Origin: Bin5 sp965242905
Lineage (GTDB): Bacteria; Chloroflexota; Anaerolineae; Caldilineales; Caldilineaceae
Direction of reading: 5' to 3'
Length of the DNA: 64,000 nucleotides
Assembly (NCBI GenBank): GCA_965242905.1
Contig: CBDETM010000002.1
Location: forward strand, 558,001 to 622,000
The notes beneath the pieces are model-generated. The model was not told where the DNA came from, made no database searches, and was given only the letters and a program-made list of their open reading frames with translations. Below, one piece after another: positions 1 through 8,456 of this stretch. The first letter of the stretch is position 1, and each line of letters opens with the position of its first letter. The position numbers and the translations under genes were made by a program.

Positions 1-685
1 CCTCCTGCTCCTCGCCACCCCATTCTCGCATGCGCTTCTCGGTGGCCTCGAGGTCGTCGAACTGGCTTTCATGACAGAGAATCGCCTTGATCTTCAGTTC
101 GAGGTCATCAGTAATGTCGACTTCAACATCGGACTCTTCGGCGTGGCTGATGTAGAGCTGGCTGATGTTGTGGGGAGGATAGCCCTCGTTGGTCAGGTCG
201 GGGTAGAACATCGGGTTGTCGGCGGCCGGGAAGATGGCCTCGAGGGCGATGAGTCCGGCGTTGCGATGATCGGGATGGTTGATGTAACCGCGCCCTGAGA
301 CGTAACGGTCAGGGCTGTTGCAGATCACCAACTGGGGACGGATGCGGCGAATTTCGCGACATACACGTTTACGGATTTCGGGCGTTGGACGGAGAAAGCC
401 GTCCTCCTCGTCCATAAAGAGGACATCCTTGACCCCGCATAGGGCGGCTGCCTTGCGCTGCTCCTCTTTGCGCATCAGGATCAGCTGGCGGCGGGTGACG
501 AGGGGGTTATGGTTGCCTTTGTCGCCGTTGGTCAGGATCATGTAAGTGACTTCGATGCCCTGACGGGCCATCTGGATGGCGGAACCGGCGCAGGAGAAGT
601 CGGGGTCATCGGGGTGCGCCATGATGATCAGGACGCGCTCCACTTCTGACCAGTCGGGTGGTTTCATTTGGCGAGAATCGGTCAT
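1..685 (-). CDS. PIG-L (LmbE-like) deacetylase, 3' end outside the window
   Basis: Read directly from the minus strand: the frame opens at ATG 685 and runs off the left edge, so only about the first 228 residues are present. The start has a good ribosome site (AGGAGAT about 7 bases upstream). Residues 24-27 are HPDD, the zinc-binding signature of the PIG-L/LmbE N-acetyl-sugar deacetylase family, and a later GYINHPDH segment supplies the usual third histidine. Family members deacetylate GlcNAc conjugates such as mycothiol or bacillithiol precursors or natural-product sugars; the substrate here is unknown. It is the first gene downstream of the ferredoxin, but a terminator at 723-748 separates them. 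The family call is secure; the role is not. Confidence 0.88.
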   Translation of the reverse strand, partial: MTDSRQMKPPDWSEVERVLIIMAHPDDPDFSCAGSAIQMARQGIEVTYMILTNGDKGNHNPLVTRRQLILMRKEEQRKAAALCGVKDVLFMDEEDGFLRPTPEIRKRVCREIRRIRPQLVICNSPDRYVSGRGYINHPDHRNAGLIALEAIFPAADNPMFYPDLTNEGYPPHNISQLYISHAEESDVEVDITDDLELKIKAILCHESQFDDLEATEKRMREWGGEEQE

Positions 686-722
686 TTGGTTATCTCCTGA
701 GACTACGGAAGAGTCAGCGTAC

Positions 723-748
723 AGAAAAGCCCCTGCGGGCGCAGGGGC
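723..748 (-). terminator. Rho-independent terminator after the ferredoxin gene
   Basis: On the minus strand GCCCCTGC, a four-base loop and GCAGGGGC form a perfect 8-bp GC-rich stem (729-748), followed at once by TTTTCT. It lies about 130 bases after the ferredoxin stop and before the PIG-L start, so the two genes are probably separate transcripts. Confidence 0.75.
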
Positions 749-881
749 AATGTTTCGAATAGAACGGGCCGACACGGAAGGAAGTCGTCCTGCCAATTGC
801 GGACTTCGGCCGTGGACTTCACCGGCATTAGCGCCTAGGGCGTCACAGGAGAGCAGGCCCGCGCAAAGAGGTCGACAGAGG

Positions 882-1157
882 TCAGACCATGTCGAGGGCT
901 TCGTATCCGGGTCCTTCCTCGAAGTACATAGCGTTCAGTTCAGTGGTGTAGGCGTACTCGTCCGGCAAGTCTTCTTCTGGCAAAATAGCATCGGTCGGAC
1001 ATTCCGGAACACAAGCGCCGCAGTCGATACAGGTTTCCGGATCAATATAGTACCAGGGCCATTCCTCTTCGGGCATGCCCGGGATAATGCATTCCACGGG
1101 GCAAACCTCTACGCAGGCACCGTCCCGTATGCACAGATCAAAGATCACGTGGGTCAT
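882..1157 (-). CDS. Small dicluster ferredoxin
   Basis: A 91-residue electron carrier with two bacterial Fe-S motifs. The second is complete (C43-x2-C46-x2-C49-x3-C53-P). In the first, the second ligand position is aspartate: C9-x2-D12-x2-C15-x3-C19-P. That pattern is known from ferredoxins with a [3Fe-4S] or an Asp-ligated [4Fe-4S] cluster, so a 7Fe or mixed-ligand protein is expected. C23 follows the first motif, as in 7Fe ferredoxins, and probably serves the other cluster. The tail after residue 60 is acidic. The gene stands alone on the minus strand with its own terminator and no oxidoreductase partner nearby. Likely a general cytoplasmic low-potential electron donor. Confidence 0.9.
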   Translation of the reverse strand: MTHVIFDLCIRDGACVEVCPVECIIPGMPEEEWPWYYIDPETCIDCGACVPECPTDAILPEEDLPDEYAYTTELNAMYFEEGPGYEALDMV

Positions 1158-1431
1158 GGATTGACTCCTCCATCAAGCTAAGTAAAGCTGAATTTGAATC
1201 GATAGCGCCTAAAAGCACAATTGCCCACGATTCAAAAGCACCATACAACAGGTCTTATAGCCAGTGCAAATCTTTTTTGTAGTCTGTTGAATTATAGGCT
1301 GCGAGTAACCAATCCAGCGCGAAAATCCTGCAGTAAGGCCTTCCGCACAGAACAGTGTCGAAACCGTGATGCGCGGTCAGGCCACGTGGCTCAACCGCTT
1401 TCGGCGGGCCGGTGTGTGCGGGCAGGTTGGA

Positions 1432-2487
1432 TTACTCATCACGATCAGCGAGGGGAAACCTGGGAACGACGCCTCGATTGACGAGGTTTTCGGCAATCGG
1501 CCAGTATCCGCTCAGGACGGCCGCCGCGTTGGCAATGCCGCCGTTTGTGACGTCCTGCATTGCCTGTTCGGAGATGGCGCCGACGTGGGGAGAGAGAATC
1601 ACGTTATCAAGCGAGAGCAAAGGGTGATCCGGCGGCTTCTCTTCTTCGACGAAGACATCGATACCTTCGAAGGTGTCGATTCCTGCGCCTGCCAGCGTTC
1701 CTGCGCGCAAGAGCTCCACCAGTGCCTTTTCGTCGACGATTGCGCCCCGCGACGTGTTGACAAAGTAGGCACCCTGTTTCATTTTGCGCAGCATGGTCTC
1801 GTCGAGCAAGTGGTACGTCTCATCGGTCAGGGGCAGGTGAAGAGACACATCGTCCGACTCTTTGAGCAGGTCCTCCAGGCCCATCATTTCGACGCCCAGT
1901 TCATCTGCGGCCTCCGTGGGTGCGGCCATGTTGCGGCGTGTGGCAATAACGCGATATCCGAAGCCCTGCGCCCTTTTGGCCACGGCGCGGGCTGAGTTGC
2001 CGAAACCGATCAGGCCGAGCACGCGGCCTTCAAGGCGCTGATTGGCAGAGGCCTGGCGGCGCGCTACATTCCAGGCTCCGGCCGCCATTGCTGCGGACAT
2101 TTGGGGCAGTTTGCGGTGTAGAGCCAGCAGCATGGCCATGGTGTGATCGGCCTGTTCCTGGACGCAGAAGGTGGGGACATTAGTAATGAGGATGCCCTTA
2201 CGGGTGGCGGCGGCGACGTCGATCTTGTCGGTCCCGGTACCGAGGCGGGAGATCACGCGGCAGCGGCTCAGGCTTTCGATAACACCCTCGGGCAGCGCGG
2301 TGGAGACGACGAAGATGGCATCGCAGTCGGAAACGCGGGGAATGATCGTGGAGGGCGTATTGGCTTCCACTTCGAAGGGATGGAGGTGGTGCTCGCGGAA
2401 GCGGTCTCTCTCGTATTGGGACATTTGCGAGAGGACGGCGTTGAGACGGACAACGCGAAATGCTTCAAGATGACTCCAGTCGGACAT
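1432..2487 (-). CDS. D-isomer-specific 2-hydroxyacid dehydrogenase
   Basis: A 351-residue member of the phosphoglycerate/D-lactate/C-terminal-binding-protein dehydrogenase family. The frame is open further upstream to 2571, but the Met at 2487 (MSDWSHLEAF) starts the conserved part and has a purine-rich site (GAGAGAG) before it. A Rossmann glycine motif (GLIGFGNSARAVAKRA) and the NAD-binding fold lie in the middle. The catalytic Arg (TSRGAIVDEKAL), Glu and His (SPHVGAISEQA) are present. It should reduce a 2-oxoacid to a D-2-hydroxyacid, or the reverse, with NAD(H). It is divergent from importer 1 across a 476-base gap. One of three family members in this window. Substrate unknown. Confidence 0.9.
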   Translation of the reverse strand: MSDWSHLEAFRVVRLNAVLSQMSQYERDRFREHHLHPFEVEANTPSTIIPRVSDCDAIFVVSTALPEGVIESLSRCRVISRLGTGTDKIDVAAATRKGILITNVPTFCVQEQADHTMAMLLALHRKLPQMSAAMAAGAWNVARRQASANQRLEGRVLGLIGFGNSARAVAKRAQGFGYRVIATRRNMAAPTEAADELGVEMMGLEDLLKESDDVSLHLPLTDETYHLLDETMLRKMKQGAYFVNTSRGAIVDEKALVELLRAGTLAGAGIDTFEGIDVFVEEEKPPDHPLLSLDNVILSPHVGAISEQAMQDVTNGGIANAAAVLSGYWPIAENLVNRGVVPRFPLADRDE

Positions 2488-2963
2488 GGGCTCAACTCTC
2501 TCGATTGACTGCTCAGAAGTGCGGAATTCCCTGCTGCTGTGAAGCCTGGAGTTTTGCTGTGTGCAAGCCACTCCAGTTCGTTTGTGCAGCCGTAGCCAAC
2601 CTCGTTCTGAACGAAAAAAACTGCTTGCAATACCACCAGGGCTATGCTACGATTTCGATCATATCCAGTATACTGTTGGCAGATTTAGCCTGTCAATTCC
2701 TGTAGCTGTTTTTGCCCTTCATCTCGACCAGTTCGGTACGCATTACATCTCTATGAATGGGGGAACGACACACAAAGACCAGAACGTTGACCATTCCATT
2801 TTAAAGAGCTTTTGCTTGCTTTGATCTAATCCTTGCAGAACGCCCGATCGCCTCTCTGCGGGGGGTCTGAGAAGACCCGTCGCCAAGATTGCCGCCTGTA
2901 TTGTCTTATGTATCCATCGTGAATTCAGCAAGTCACTCAAGGACCAAGCGAGGAGAAAAGACG
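2488..2963. other. Divergent intergenic region, 476 bases
   Basis: Separates the minus-strand dehydrogenase from importer 1, so it should hold two promoters. Reading frames here lack ribosome sites and recognisable products. One promoter-like pair is listed separately. The binding-protein frame extends up to 2889 but the real start is at 2964. Confidence 0.6.
2625..2653 (+). promoter_or_regulatory. Candidate sigma70-type promoter upstream of importer 1
   Basis: TTGCAA (2625-2630), a 17-base spacer and TACGAT (2648-2653) match the -35/-10 consensus at four of six bases each. It points toward the importer and would give a leader of about 300 bases. Pattern match only. Confidence 0.3.
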
Positions 2964-4355
2964 ATGAACCAAAGACGAATCAGCAGACGCTCTTTCTTGC
3001 GGCTCAGCGGTGCCGCTATAGCTGGCGGCGCACTCGCCGCATGTGCTCCCGCCGCGCCCGCCCAGGAGAGTATGGGTGAGGAGTCTGCCGCGGCGGAGCA
3101 ACCGGCAGGCATTGAGGGGAGGACTTACACTTTCTGGGGTCTGCAATATGATCCCCACGTAGAGCGTTACCACATGCTCGCCGACGCATTTGAAGAGGAG
3201 ACCGGCGCTCAGGCCGTAATCGAGCCGCAGGGATGGCCGCTGGAGACCAAAGTGATCTCTGCCATGGCCGCTGGCACGGTGCCCGACGTCACCTGCATCA
3301 TGGGCAAGCAGCTTGTACCCTTGCTTGAACAGGGGGCACTGATACCGATGGCGGAGGCCGTTTTCGAGCCGGCAGGTATCGATCCCGATGAGTTCTTCAA
3401 CCCAGGCGCAATCGGTGCTTTCTTTTACGATGGGAACCATTGGGGCATTCCGGTCGAGGATAACAACGTAGGACAGGCGGTCGGCGTGCGTACGGATTGG
3501 GTCGCGGAGGCCGGGGACGAGGCCGGGGCCATATGGAGCCAAGGCCAGGAGCTGGGCTGGTTCGACAGCTTCGAGTCGGTGTGGCAACTGGCTGAAATGT
3601 TGCAGCAAACGGACGACGCCGGCAATGTTACGGTGTGGGGCATGAACGGCCAGGGTTGGGACAACCGCACCTGGATGGGTATCATGCGCGACCTGGGCCA
3701 GCATTGGTGGGATCCCGACAACCAGGAGTTTTTCCTCAACAGCGAAGAGGCCATGGAGGCACTCCGGCTCTATGTCGACGTTCCGATTTTCGAGCGCGGC
3801 ATCGAGACACATCTGGACATGCATCACATGAACGCGCTTCTCGCAGGGCGGGTCGCTATCGGCGTGGGCAACAACGCCATGGCCGGTGAAGCCGCCAAGA
3901 TCGACGTGCAGGTCGAATCGGTGGCAAGGCCGCCGACCACACCTGGGCAGGACCCGCTTTTTGTCGGCGAAGGCGGTTGGGGATTTGAAGTGCCCAAACA
4001 GGCGGAAAACCAGGATATCGGCACTGCCTTCCTGCAGTTCATGTGTACTTACGACGCACAGTACATCTTCGCCGGAATATATGGCGGTACGATGCCGGCG
4101 GCTGTAGAGGTCATGTACTCAGATATCTACCAGGGTGACGATCCGGTCAAGAGCAGCGTGCGTCGCGACGTTTTAGTGCTGCCCAATACAGTCTACTATG
4201 GTTGGGGATTCGGTATCCCCTCGGAGATGGAGCGCATTACTTCGACAGCTATCACCCAGGTGCGTACGGGAGAGTTGCAGATCGCCGAGGCGTGTGAACA
4301 GATGCAGGTTGAGATGGTGCAACATCACGCGCAGTGGCTGGAAGCGCAGTCATAA
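2964..4355 (+). CDS. ABC importer 1: extracellular sugar-binding lipoprotein
   Basis: A 463-residue family 1 solute-binding protein. The start at 2964 is set by AGGAG 8 bases upstream and by the signal sequence that follows at once: a twin-arginine motif (ISRRSFLRLSG) with a hydrophobic stretch and a lipobox (GGALAAC). The mature protein would therefore be a Tat-exported lipoprotein held at the membrane by the lipidated cysteine. An Ala/Glu-rich linker leads into the binding domain (from about residue 45). It captures a carbohydrate and hands it to the permeases at 4482 and 5439. A stem-loop and a mini-ORF lie between it and the first permease. The ligand cannot be read from the sequence; the neighbouring enolase-family dehydratase suggests a sugar acid or a sugar oxidised to one. 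Confidence 0.92.
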   Translation: MNQRRISRRSFLRLSGAAIAGGALAACAPAAPAQESMGEESAAAEQPAGIEGRTYTFWGLQYDPHVERYHMLADAFEEETGAQAVIEPQGWPLETKVISAMAAGTVPDVTCIMGKQLVPLLEQGALIPMAEAVFEPAGIDPDEFFNPGAIGAFFYDGNHWGIPVEDNNVGQAVGVRTDWVAEAGDEAGAIWSQGQELGWFDSFESVWQLAEMLQQTDDAGNVTVWGMNGQGWDNRTWMGIMRDLGQHWWDPDNQEFFLNSEEAMEALRLYVDVPIFERGIETHLDMHHMNALLAGRVAIGVGNNAMAGEAAKIDVQVESVARPPTTPGQDPLFVGEGGWGFEVPKQAENQDIGTAFLQFMCTYDAQYIFAGIYGGTMPAAVEVMYSDIYQGDDPVKSSVRRDVLVLPNTVYYGWGFGIPSEMERITSTAITQVRTGELQIAEACEQMQVEMVQHHAQWLEAQS

Positions 4356-4378
4356 ACGCGAATTGAACAGCTGACAAC

Positions 4379-4418
4379 GATGAGCAGGTTTCCACGAAGA
4401 GTCGGGAACCTGCTCGTC
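4379..4418 (+). promoter_or_regulatory. Stem-loop between binding-protein and permease genes (importer 1)
   Basis: Arms 4379-4393 and 4404-4418 pair over 15 positions (13 Watson-Crick, 2 G-U) around a 10-base loop, followed by CCTTTT. It begins 23 bases after the binding-protein stop. As in malE-malF, such a structure could protect the upstream mRNA or partly terminate, giving more binding protein than permease. The other two importers have one at the same place. Confidence 0.7.
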
Positions 4419-4434
4419 CCTTTTGGAGGATCGA

Positions 4435-4467
4435 GTGGACAGGCTTTGTCCAGTGACACTGCCTTAG
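4435..4467 (+). CDS. Possible 10-codon minicistron before permease 1
   Basis: GTG at 4435 has a perfect GGAGG 5 bases upstream and opens a frame of ten codons (MDRLCPVTLP) ending in TAG at 4467. The permease ribosome site (AGGAG, 4469-4473) follows immediately. This fits a small translated leader that couples or tunes permease translation. It may instead be a chance site; the peptide is too short to judge by composition. Confidence 0.3.
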   Translation: MDRLCPVTLP

Positions 4468-4481
4468 TAGGAGTGAGAGGG

Positions 4482-5405
4482 ATGGCGAGAAAGCCTGGCG
4501 AACGCCTCACAGCCACGATCCGGATCTTTCGTAAGCCTCAATTCTGGTTCGGCCTGGTCGTGATGGCCCCGCTCTTCGTATGGTACGTCTGGTTCGCGTT
4601 TTCGCCGATCTTGCGCGCCTTCTGGATGGCAGTGGTGGAGTACCAGATACTTCGGCCTGAAGAGAGTCCTTTCGTCGGCCTCCAGCACTTCAGGATGCTG
4701 TTCGAATACAAGCTTTTCTGGGTTTCGATACGCAATACACTGGTCTATGCGGCGGTATTCTATGCCGGCATGGTCCCCCTTGCCCTTTTCGTCTCCGCAT
4801 GTCTGACCTCGGTGGCGCGTGGACGCAGTTTCTATCAGTTCGTGATCTTCCTGCCCGTGGTCGTATCGCTGGTGGCGATTTCGCTCCTGTTCAAGATGCT
4901 AATGAACCCCCAACTCGGCCAGATCAATCAGTTCCTCAAGGCGCTGGGGATTCCGCCAAGCCAGTTTCTCACCAGCCACGAGACAGCACTCTACTCTGTG
5001 ATTGGCGTGGACATCTGGAAGGCACTCGGATTCTACGTGGTGATCCTGACAGCGGGCATGTTGAACATCCCTGAAGAGATGTATGACGCGGCCAAGGTGG
5101 ACGGGGCCGGCATCTGGCAACGCTTCTGGCGCGTGACCCTGCCACTATTAGGTCACACACTGACACTAGTCAGTGTGCTGATCGTGATGCACGGGTTACA
5201 GGTCTTCACGCAGGTAGTGGTTATGCCTTCTCAGCCTGGCGGGCCGGGCAACGCCACCTACGTGCTGAACCTGCTGGTGTACAACGAAGCATTCACCAAT
5301 CTTCGCTTCGGCTTTGCCACAGCGACCGCTTTTACCCTATTCCTGTTCGTATTCCTGATCACTGTTGTGCAACTCCGGCTTCTGCGGCCAAGATGGAGTT
5401 ATTGA
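4482..5405 (+). CDS. ABC importer 1: permease A (MalF/UgpA type)
   Basis: A 307-residue inner-membrane permease with about six hydrophobic segments. The frame is open from 4380, but that start lies inside the stem-loop. The ATG at 4482 has AGGAG 8 bases before it and gives the normal family N-terminus (MARKPGERLTAT, then the first membrane helix). The cytoplasmic EAA loop that docks the ATPase is clear (EEMYDAAKVDGAGIWQRFW). It forms the channel with the next gene and takes sugar from the binding protein at 2964. No ATPase gene is nearby, so a shared MsmX/UgpC-type ATPase encoded elsewhere is likely. Confidence 0.9.
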   Translation: MARKPGERLTATIRIFRKPQFWFGLVVMAPLFVWYVWFAFSPILRAFWMAVVEYQILRPEESPFVGLQHFRMLFEYKLFWVSIRNTLVYAAVFYAGMVPLALFVSACLTSVARGRSFYQFVIFLPVVVSLVAISLLFKMLMNPQLGQINQFLKALGIPPSQFLTSHETALYSVIGVDIWKALGFYVVILTAGMLNIPEEMYDAAKVDGAGIWQRFWRVTLPLLGHTLTLVSVLIVMHGLQVFTQVVVMPSQPGGPGNATYVLNLLVYNEAFTNLRFGFATATAFTLFLFVFLITVVQLRLLRPRWSY

Positions 5406-5438
5406 ACTCAAGCGGTTGACGGGTAGCAGGAACACATT

Positions 5439-6305
5439 ATGCAAAGCAACGACGCGGCCACGACCTCCAGATACCGGAGAGCAGCCCTGGTCGAGCAAGT
5501 TCGCGTCGCGGTCGTCCATGCGATATTGCTGGCCATCGTCTTCACATCGGTCATGCCCTTTGTATGGATGTTCTTCGGCTCCTTCAAGTCTTACGTCGAA
5601 CTCACAGGCGGCGAGAGTCTTGTGCCGAAAGTCTGGACCGTGGACAACTACCGCGCTATCATCTTCCGCGCGAACTTCCCGCAGGCGTTTTGGAACAGCA
5701 CATTGGTGGCGCTGATTGTCACTCTGTCCGTCCTGCTCACCTCGTCGGCGGCGGCCTATGTATTTGCCAAGTACCGCTTCTGGGGCAAAGACCAGCTCTT
5801 CGTTGTTATCTTATCGACGATGATGGTTCCTTTCGCCGTTGTCCTGGTGCCCCTTTACGTTACGGTCGCCGATATTGGGCTGTCCAACAAGCTGGAAGGG
5901 GTCATTGTCCCGGTGCTGTTCTCCACCTTCGGCATCTTCCTGATGCGCCAATTCATGGAGGGGATTCCCTCGGACTTGATCGATGCCGGCCGTATTGACG
6001 GCGCGTCGGAATGGTGGATCTTCAGCCGCATTATAATTCCGCTATCCACGGCGCCGATGGCGGCATTGGCAGTCTTCACCTTTTTGTTTAACTGGGACAA
6101 TTTCCTGTGGCCGTTGGTTGTGCTGACAAGCCCTCAGTCTCAGACATTGCCACTGGTGCTTGCGGGGCTGCGCAGCCTCTATTGGGAGCGATACGACATG
6201 TGGGCGGCGGGATCTATGCTGACCGTGGCTCCCGTCATGTTGCTTTATGCAGTGGCGCAGAAACAGTTTATCCGAGGCATCACCATGACTGGATTGAAGG
6301 CTTAG
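5439..6305 (+). CDS. ABC importer 1: permease B (MalG/UgpE type)
   Basis: A 288-residue second permease with six predicted membrane segments and the EAA loop (IDAGRIDGASEWWIFSRI) followed by IIPLS. The C-terminus reads KQFIRGITMTGLKA, the typical end of the MalG/UgpE group. It starts 33 bases after permease A and is followed 9 bases later by the dehydratase gene, so these genes are surely one transcript. With permease A it makes the heterodimeric transmembrane pathway. Confidence 0.92.
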   Translation: MQSNDAATTSRYRRAALVEQVRVAVVHAILLAIVFTSVMPFVWMFFGSFKSYVELTGGESLVPKVWTVDNYRAIIFRANFPQAFWNSTLVALIVTLSVLLTSSAAAYVFAKYRFWGKDQLFVVILSTMMVPFAVVLVPLYVTVADIGLSNKLEGVIVPVLFSTFGIFLMRQFMEGIPSDLIDAGRIDGASEWWIFSRIIIPLSTAPMAALAVFTFLFNWDNFLWPLVVLTSPQSQTLPLVLAGLRSLYWERYDMWAAGSMLTVAPVMLLYAVAQKQFIRGITMTGLKA

Positions 6306-6314
6306 GAGGAAGAG

Positions 6315-7529
6315 TTGAAGATTCAGAAGCTTGAGACTGTCTGGTTTGAAGAGCAGTTCAATACGCTCTGGCTGCGGATCCACACCGATGAGGGGCTGAT
6401 CGGGTTGGGCGAAACGTATTACGTTCCTCGCGCCGTTGCCGCGGTGATCCATGATGTGTTTGCCAACCTGTTGGTGGGGCGCTCTGTTTTCGACATCGAG
6501 AACCATTGGAACAACATGTTCGCCACGGTGAACTTTTTCGGGTTTGCGGGCGCGGAGACGCGGGCCATATCGACGGTTGACGTGGCTTTGTGGGACCTAC
6601 TGGGGCAGTACACCGGCCAGCCAATATACAACCTTCTGGGCGGAAGAAACCGGGACCGCATACCTATCTACAACACGTGTGTCAGTCATGGCCCCCATAT
6701 GGACTACCACGCCTGGGCAGAAGGGCGGGCTGGAGAACTTGCGCAGGAGTTGCTGGCTTCGGGAATCCGGGCGATGAAGATCTGGCCATGGGACCAGTTC
6801 GGCGTTTCACTGGGCGGTCCTGTTGGACAGCGCGCCGGTGTGGGCGCGGTGGGGCCTGTCGGCCACTATTTGGACCCGGATGATCTCAAGCGCGGCCTTG
6901 AACCTGTCCAACAGATCCGGGAGGCGGTTGGTGACAAAATGCGGATAGCGATTGAAGGTCATGCCCGCTGGAACCTGCCTATCGCCATTGATATCGGCCG
7001 AGCGCTGGAGGCGTACGACATCATGTGGCTGGAGGAGATCATTCCACCTGACAACGTCGATTCCTACGCCCGCTTAGCCGCGGCGACAAGAGTGCCTCTG
7101 TGCGTGAGCGAACGTCTCTTCACACGTTTCGGTTTCCGGCAAGTTGTTGAGAAGAACGCAGCCCATATCGTGATGCCCGACATGGCCTGGACAGGAGGCC
7201 TGACGGAAACGCGTAAGATAGTCGCACTGGCGGATACGTATTACTTGCCTTTTACTACCCATGACACGATCGGTCCGATTGCGTTGTGGTCGGCGGCACA
7301 TTTGGCTGCACACGCGCCCAATGCCATGATCATGGAGACCGTAAGGGCGTACACGGAGGGCTGGTACAACGATGTGATGACGGAACGGCTGGTGATTCGC
7401 GAGGGTTACATTGAGTTTCCTGACCGGCCCGGGCTCGGAACGGCGCTGCGGCCGGAGGTTCTGGCGCGTAGTGATGTTCACGTTGAGGTCAGCGACGCGT
7501 CCAGTCTTAAGGATGTTTCGACTGGATGA
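6315..7529 (+). CDS. Enolase-superfamily sugar acid dehydratase (mandelate racemase/MLE family)
   Basis: A 404-residue enzyme starting with TTG at 6315, chosen because AGGAGG lies 5 bases upstream and MKIQKLETVWF is a normal family N-terminus. The N-terminal capping domain is followed by a TIM barrel with metal ligands E214 (in EGH), E240 (LEE) and E266 (SER), plus H216, K155 and a late His (THD, H316). The 26/26/50 spacing of these residues resembles the mannonate/gluconate dehydratase subgroups. The reaction would be dehydration of an aldonic acid to a 2-keto-3-deoxy acid. Gene order puts it with importer 1, so it probably acts on the product of the imported sugar. Exact substrate not determined. 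Confidence 0.85.
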   Translation: MKIQKLETVWFEEQFNTLWLRIHTDEGLIGLGETYYVPRAVAAVIHDVFANLLVGRSVFDIENHWNNMFATVNFFGFAGAETRAISTVDVALWDLLGQYTGQPIYNLLGGRNRDRIPIYNTCVSHGPHMDYHAWAEGRAGELAQELLASGIRAMKIWPWDQFGVSLGGPVGQRAGVGAVGPVGHYLDPDDLKRGLEPVQQIREAVGDKMRIAIEGHARWNLPIAIDIGRALEAYDIMWLEEIIPPDNVDSYARLAAATRVPLCVSERLFTRFGFRQVVEKNAAHIVMPDMAWTGGLTETRKIVALADTYYLPFTTHDTIGPIALWSAAHLAAHAPNAMIMETVRAYTEGWYNDVMTERLVIREGYIEFPDRPGLGTALRPEVLARSDVHVEVSDASSLKDVSTG

Positions 7530-7843
7530 CGTTCATTTCCGCTGGAAGAAGTCCTGCGCCACATTTCGTATCCCTTGCCGGGGCCGATGGACCTGAAACA
7601 CGCTTGTTGGGCCGCAGCCGTACGTTAGATGCGCCAAAAGTAGGCAGTCATGTTCGAGCCCCATAGTGTGAAACTGCCTATGAATAAAGGCGAAGGACCT
7701 TCAGAGCCAGTTTTCAGCCGGTGTCGTAGCTTAAGTATTCAGATAGCATTCTTTTCGAAAAATGGTAGCGTAATTCTGCGGCACTTGAATTTCGACGCAT
7801 TGGTGGTGGTGAAAGGTCAATGATGCCAGTTTTGAGTTTGCAA
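7530..7843. other. Intergenic region, no gene seen
   Basis: About 310 bases between the dehydratase stop and the brnTA operator. The plus strand has no frame with a ribosome site. The composition turns AT-rich toward the toxin-antitoxin locus, which suggests that locus was acquired separately. Confidence 0.55.
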
Positions 7844-7861
7844 TATGTATAATTATACATA
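7844..7861 (+). promoter_or_regulatory. Perfect 18-bp palindrome, candidate BrnA operator
   Basis: TATGTATAATTATACATA is its own reverse complement and contains a TATAAT -10-like hexamer. It ends 12 bases before the brnT start. BrnA-type ribbon-helix-helix antitoxins repress their own promoter through such sites, so this is a likely autoregulatory operator overlapping the promoter. Confidence 0.6.
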
Positions 7862-7873
7862 ATAATTCTCCTG

Positions 7874-8179
7874 ATGAGAGTAGAATGGTCCAAGGCAAAG
7901 CGAGAGTCCAATCTTCGCAAACACAACTTGGACTTTGTTGATGCGAGAAGAGTGTTTGAAGGGCCTGTCATTTCTTTTTAGGACGACAGGTTTGATTACA
8001 CCGAGGACAGATATGTCTCAATCGGGATGTTGAAAGGAACTGTGGTGGTAATTGCTCATACAGACAGCGAAGAAGCAGTTCGAATCATTTCAATGAGAAA
8101 GGCAACAACCAATGAACGACGATTCTACCTTGGAGAGTTCGCAGACGGACTGGAAAACACTGGAAGACATGAAGGATGA
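7874..8179 (+). pseudogene. brnT: brnT toxin gene with an in-frame stop
   Basis: From ATG 7874 the frame reads a BrnT-like start (VEWSKAKRESNLRKHNLDF), then hits TAG at 7979-7981 after 35 codons. The same frame continues without any shift through the family core (EDRYVSIGM, VVVIAHT) and the diagnostic end RIISMRKATTNERRFY, stopping at TGA 8177. A single nonsense codon therefore splits an otherwise full-length BrnT ribonuclease toxin. As usual for this module, its 3' end overlaps the brnA start at 8112. Either the toxin is dead or it is made only by readthrough; a sequencing error is the third possibility. Confidence 0.8.
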
Positions 8180-8456
8180 GGATATCGATCTAAGTGAGAT
8201 ACCGGAAATTACGGCGGATCAGATGGCTCGAGCAACCTTGCAGGTTGGAGGTAAGCCTGTATCAAGACGAAAAGTGAGGGTAAACATTTATTTGGACGCC
8301 GAAGTGGTGGCATATTTCAAAGCGCGGGCCGGTGGCCGGGGTTATCAGACGTTGGTAAATGAGGCGCTAAAGGAGAGTATTCGAAGTAGAGGGATTGAGA
8401 CCCTTCTTCGACGAGTAATTAGAGAGGAAATGAGCCCAGGAGCAAATCCAGTTTAG
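8112..8456 (+). CDS. brnA: BrnA-type antitoxin, ribbon-helix-helix
   Basis: A 114-residue protein whose centre (VRVNIYLDAEVVAYFKARAGGRGYQTLVNEALKESI) is the BrnA_antitoxin/CopG-like DNA-binding domain. The N-terminal 50 residues are acidic and contain DLSEIPEIT, which in the family binds and neutralises BrnT. A GAGAAAGG site precedes the ATG at 8112 within the brnT frame. It should bind the palindrome at 7844-7861. The antitoxin is intact although its toxin gene carries a stop codon. Base use is more AT-rich than the flanking metabolic genes. Confidence 0.85.
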   Translation: MNDDSTLESSQTDWKTLEDMKDEDIDLSEIPEITADQMARATLQVGGKPVSRRKVRVNIYLDAEVVAYFKARAGGRGYQTLVNEALKESIRSRGIETLLRRVIREEMSPGANPV

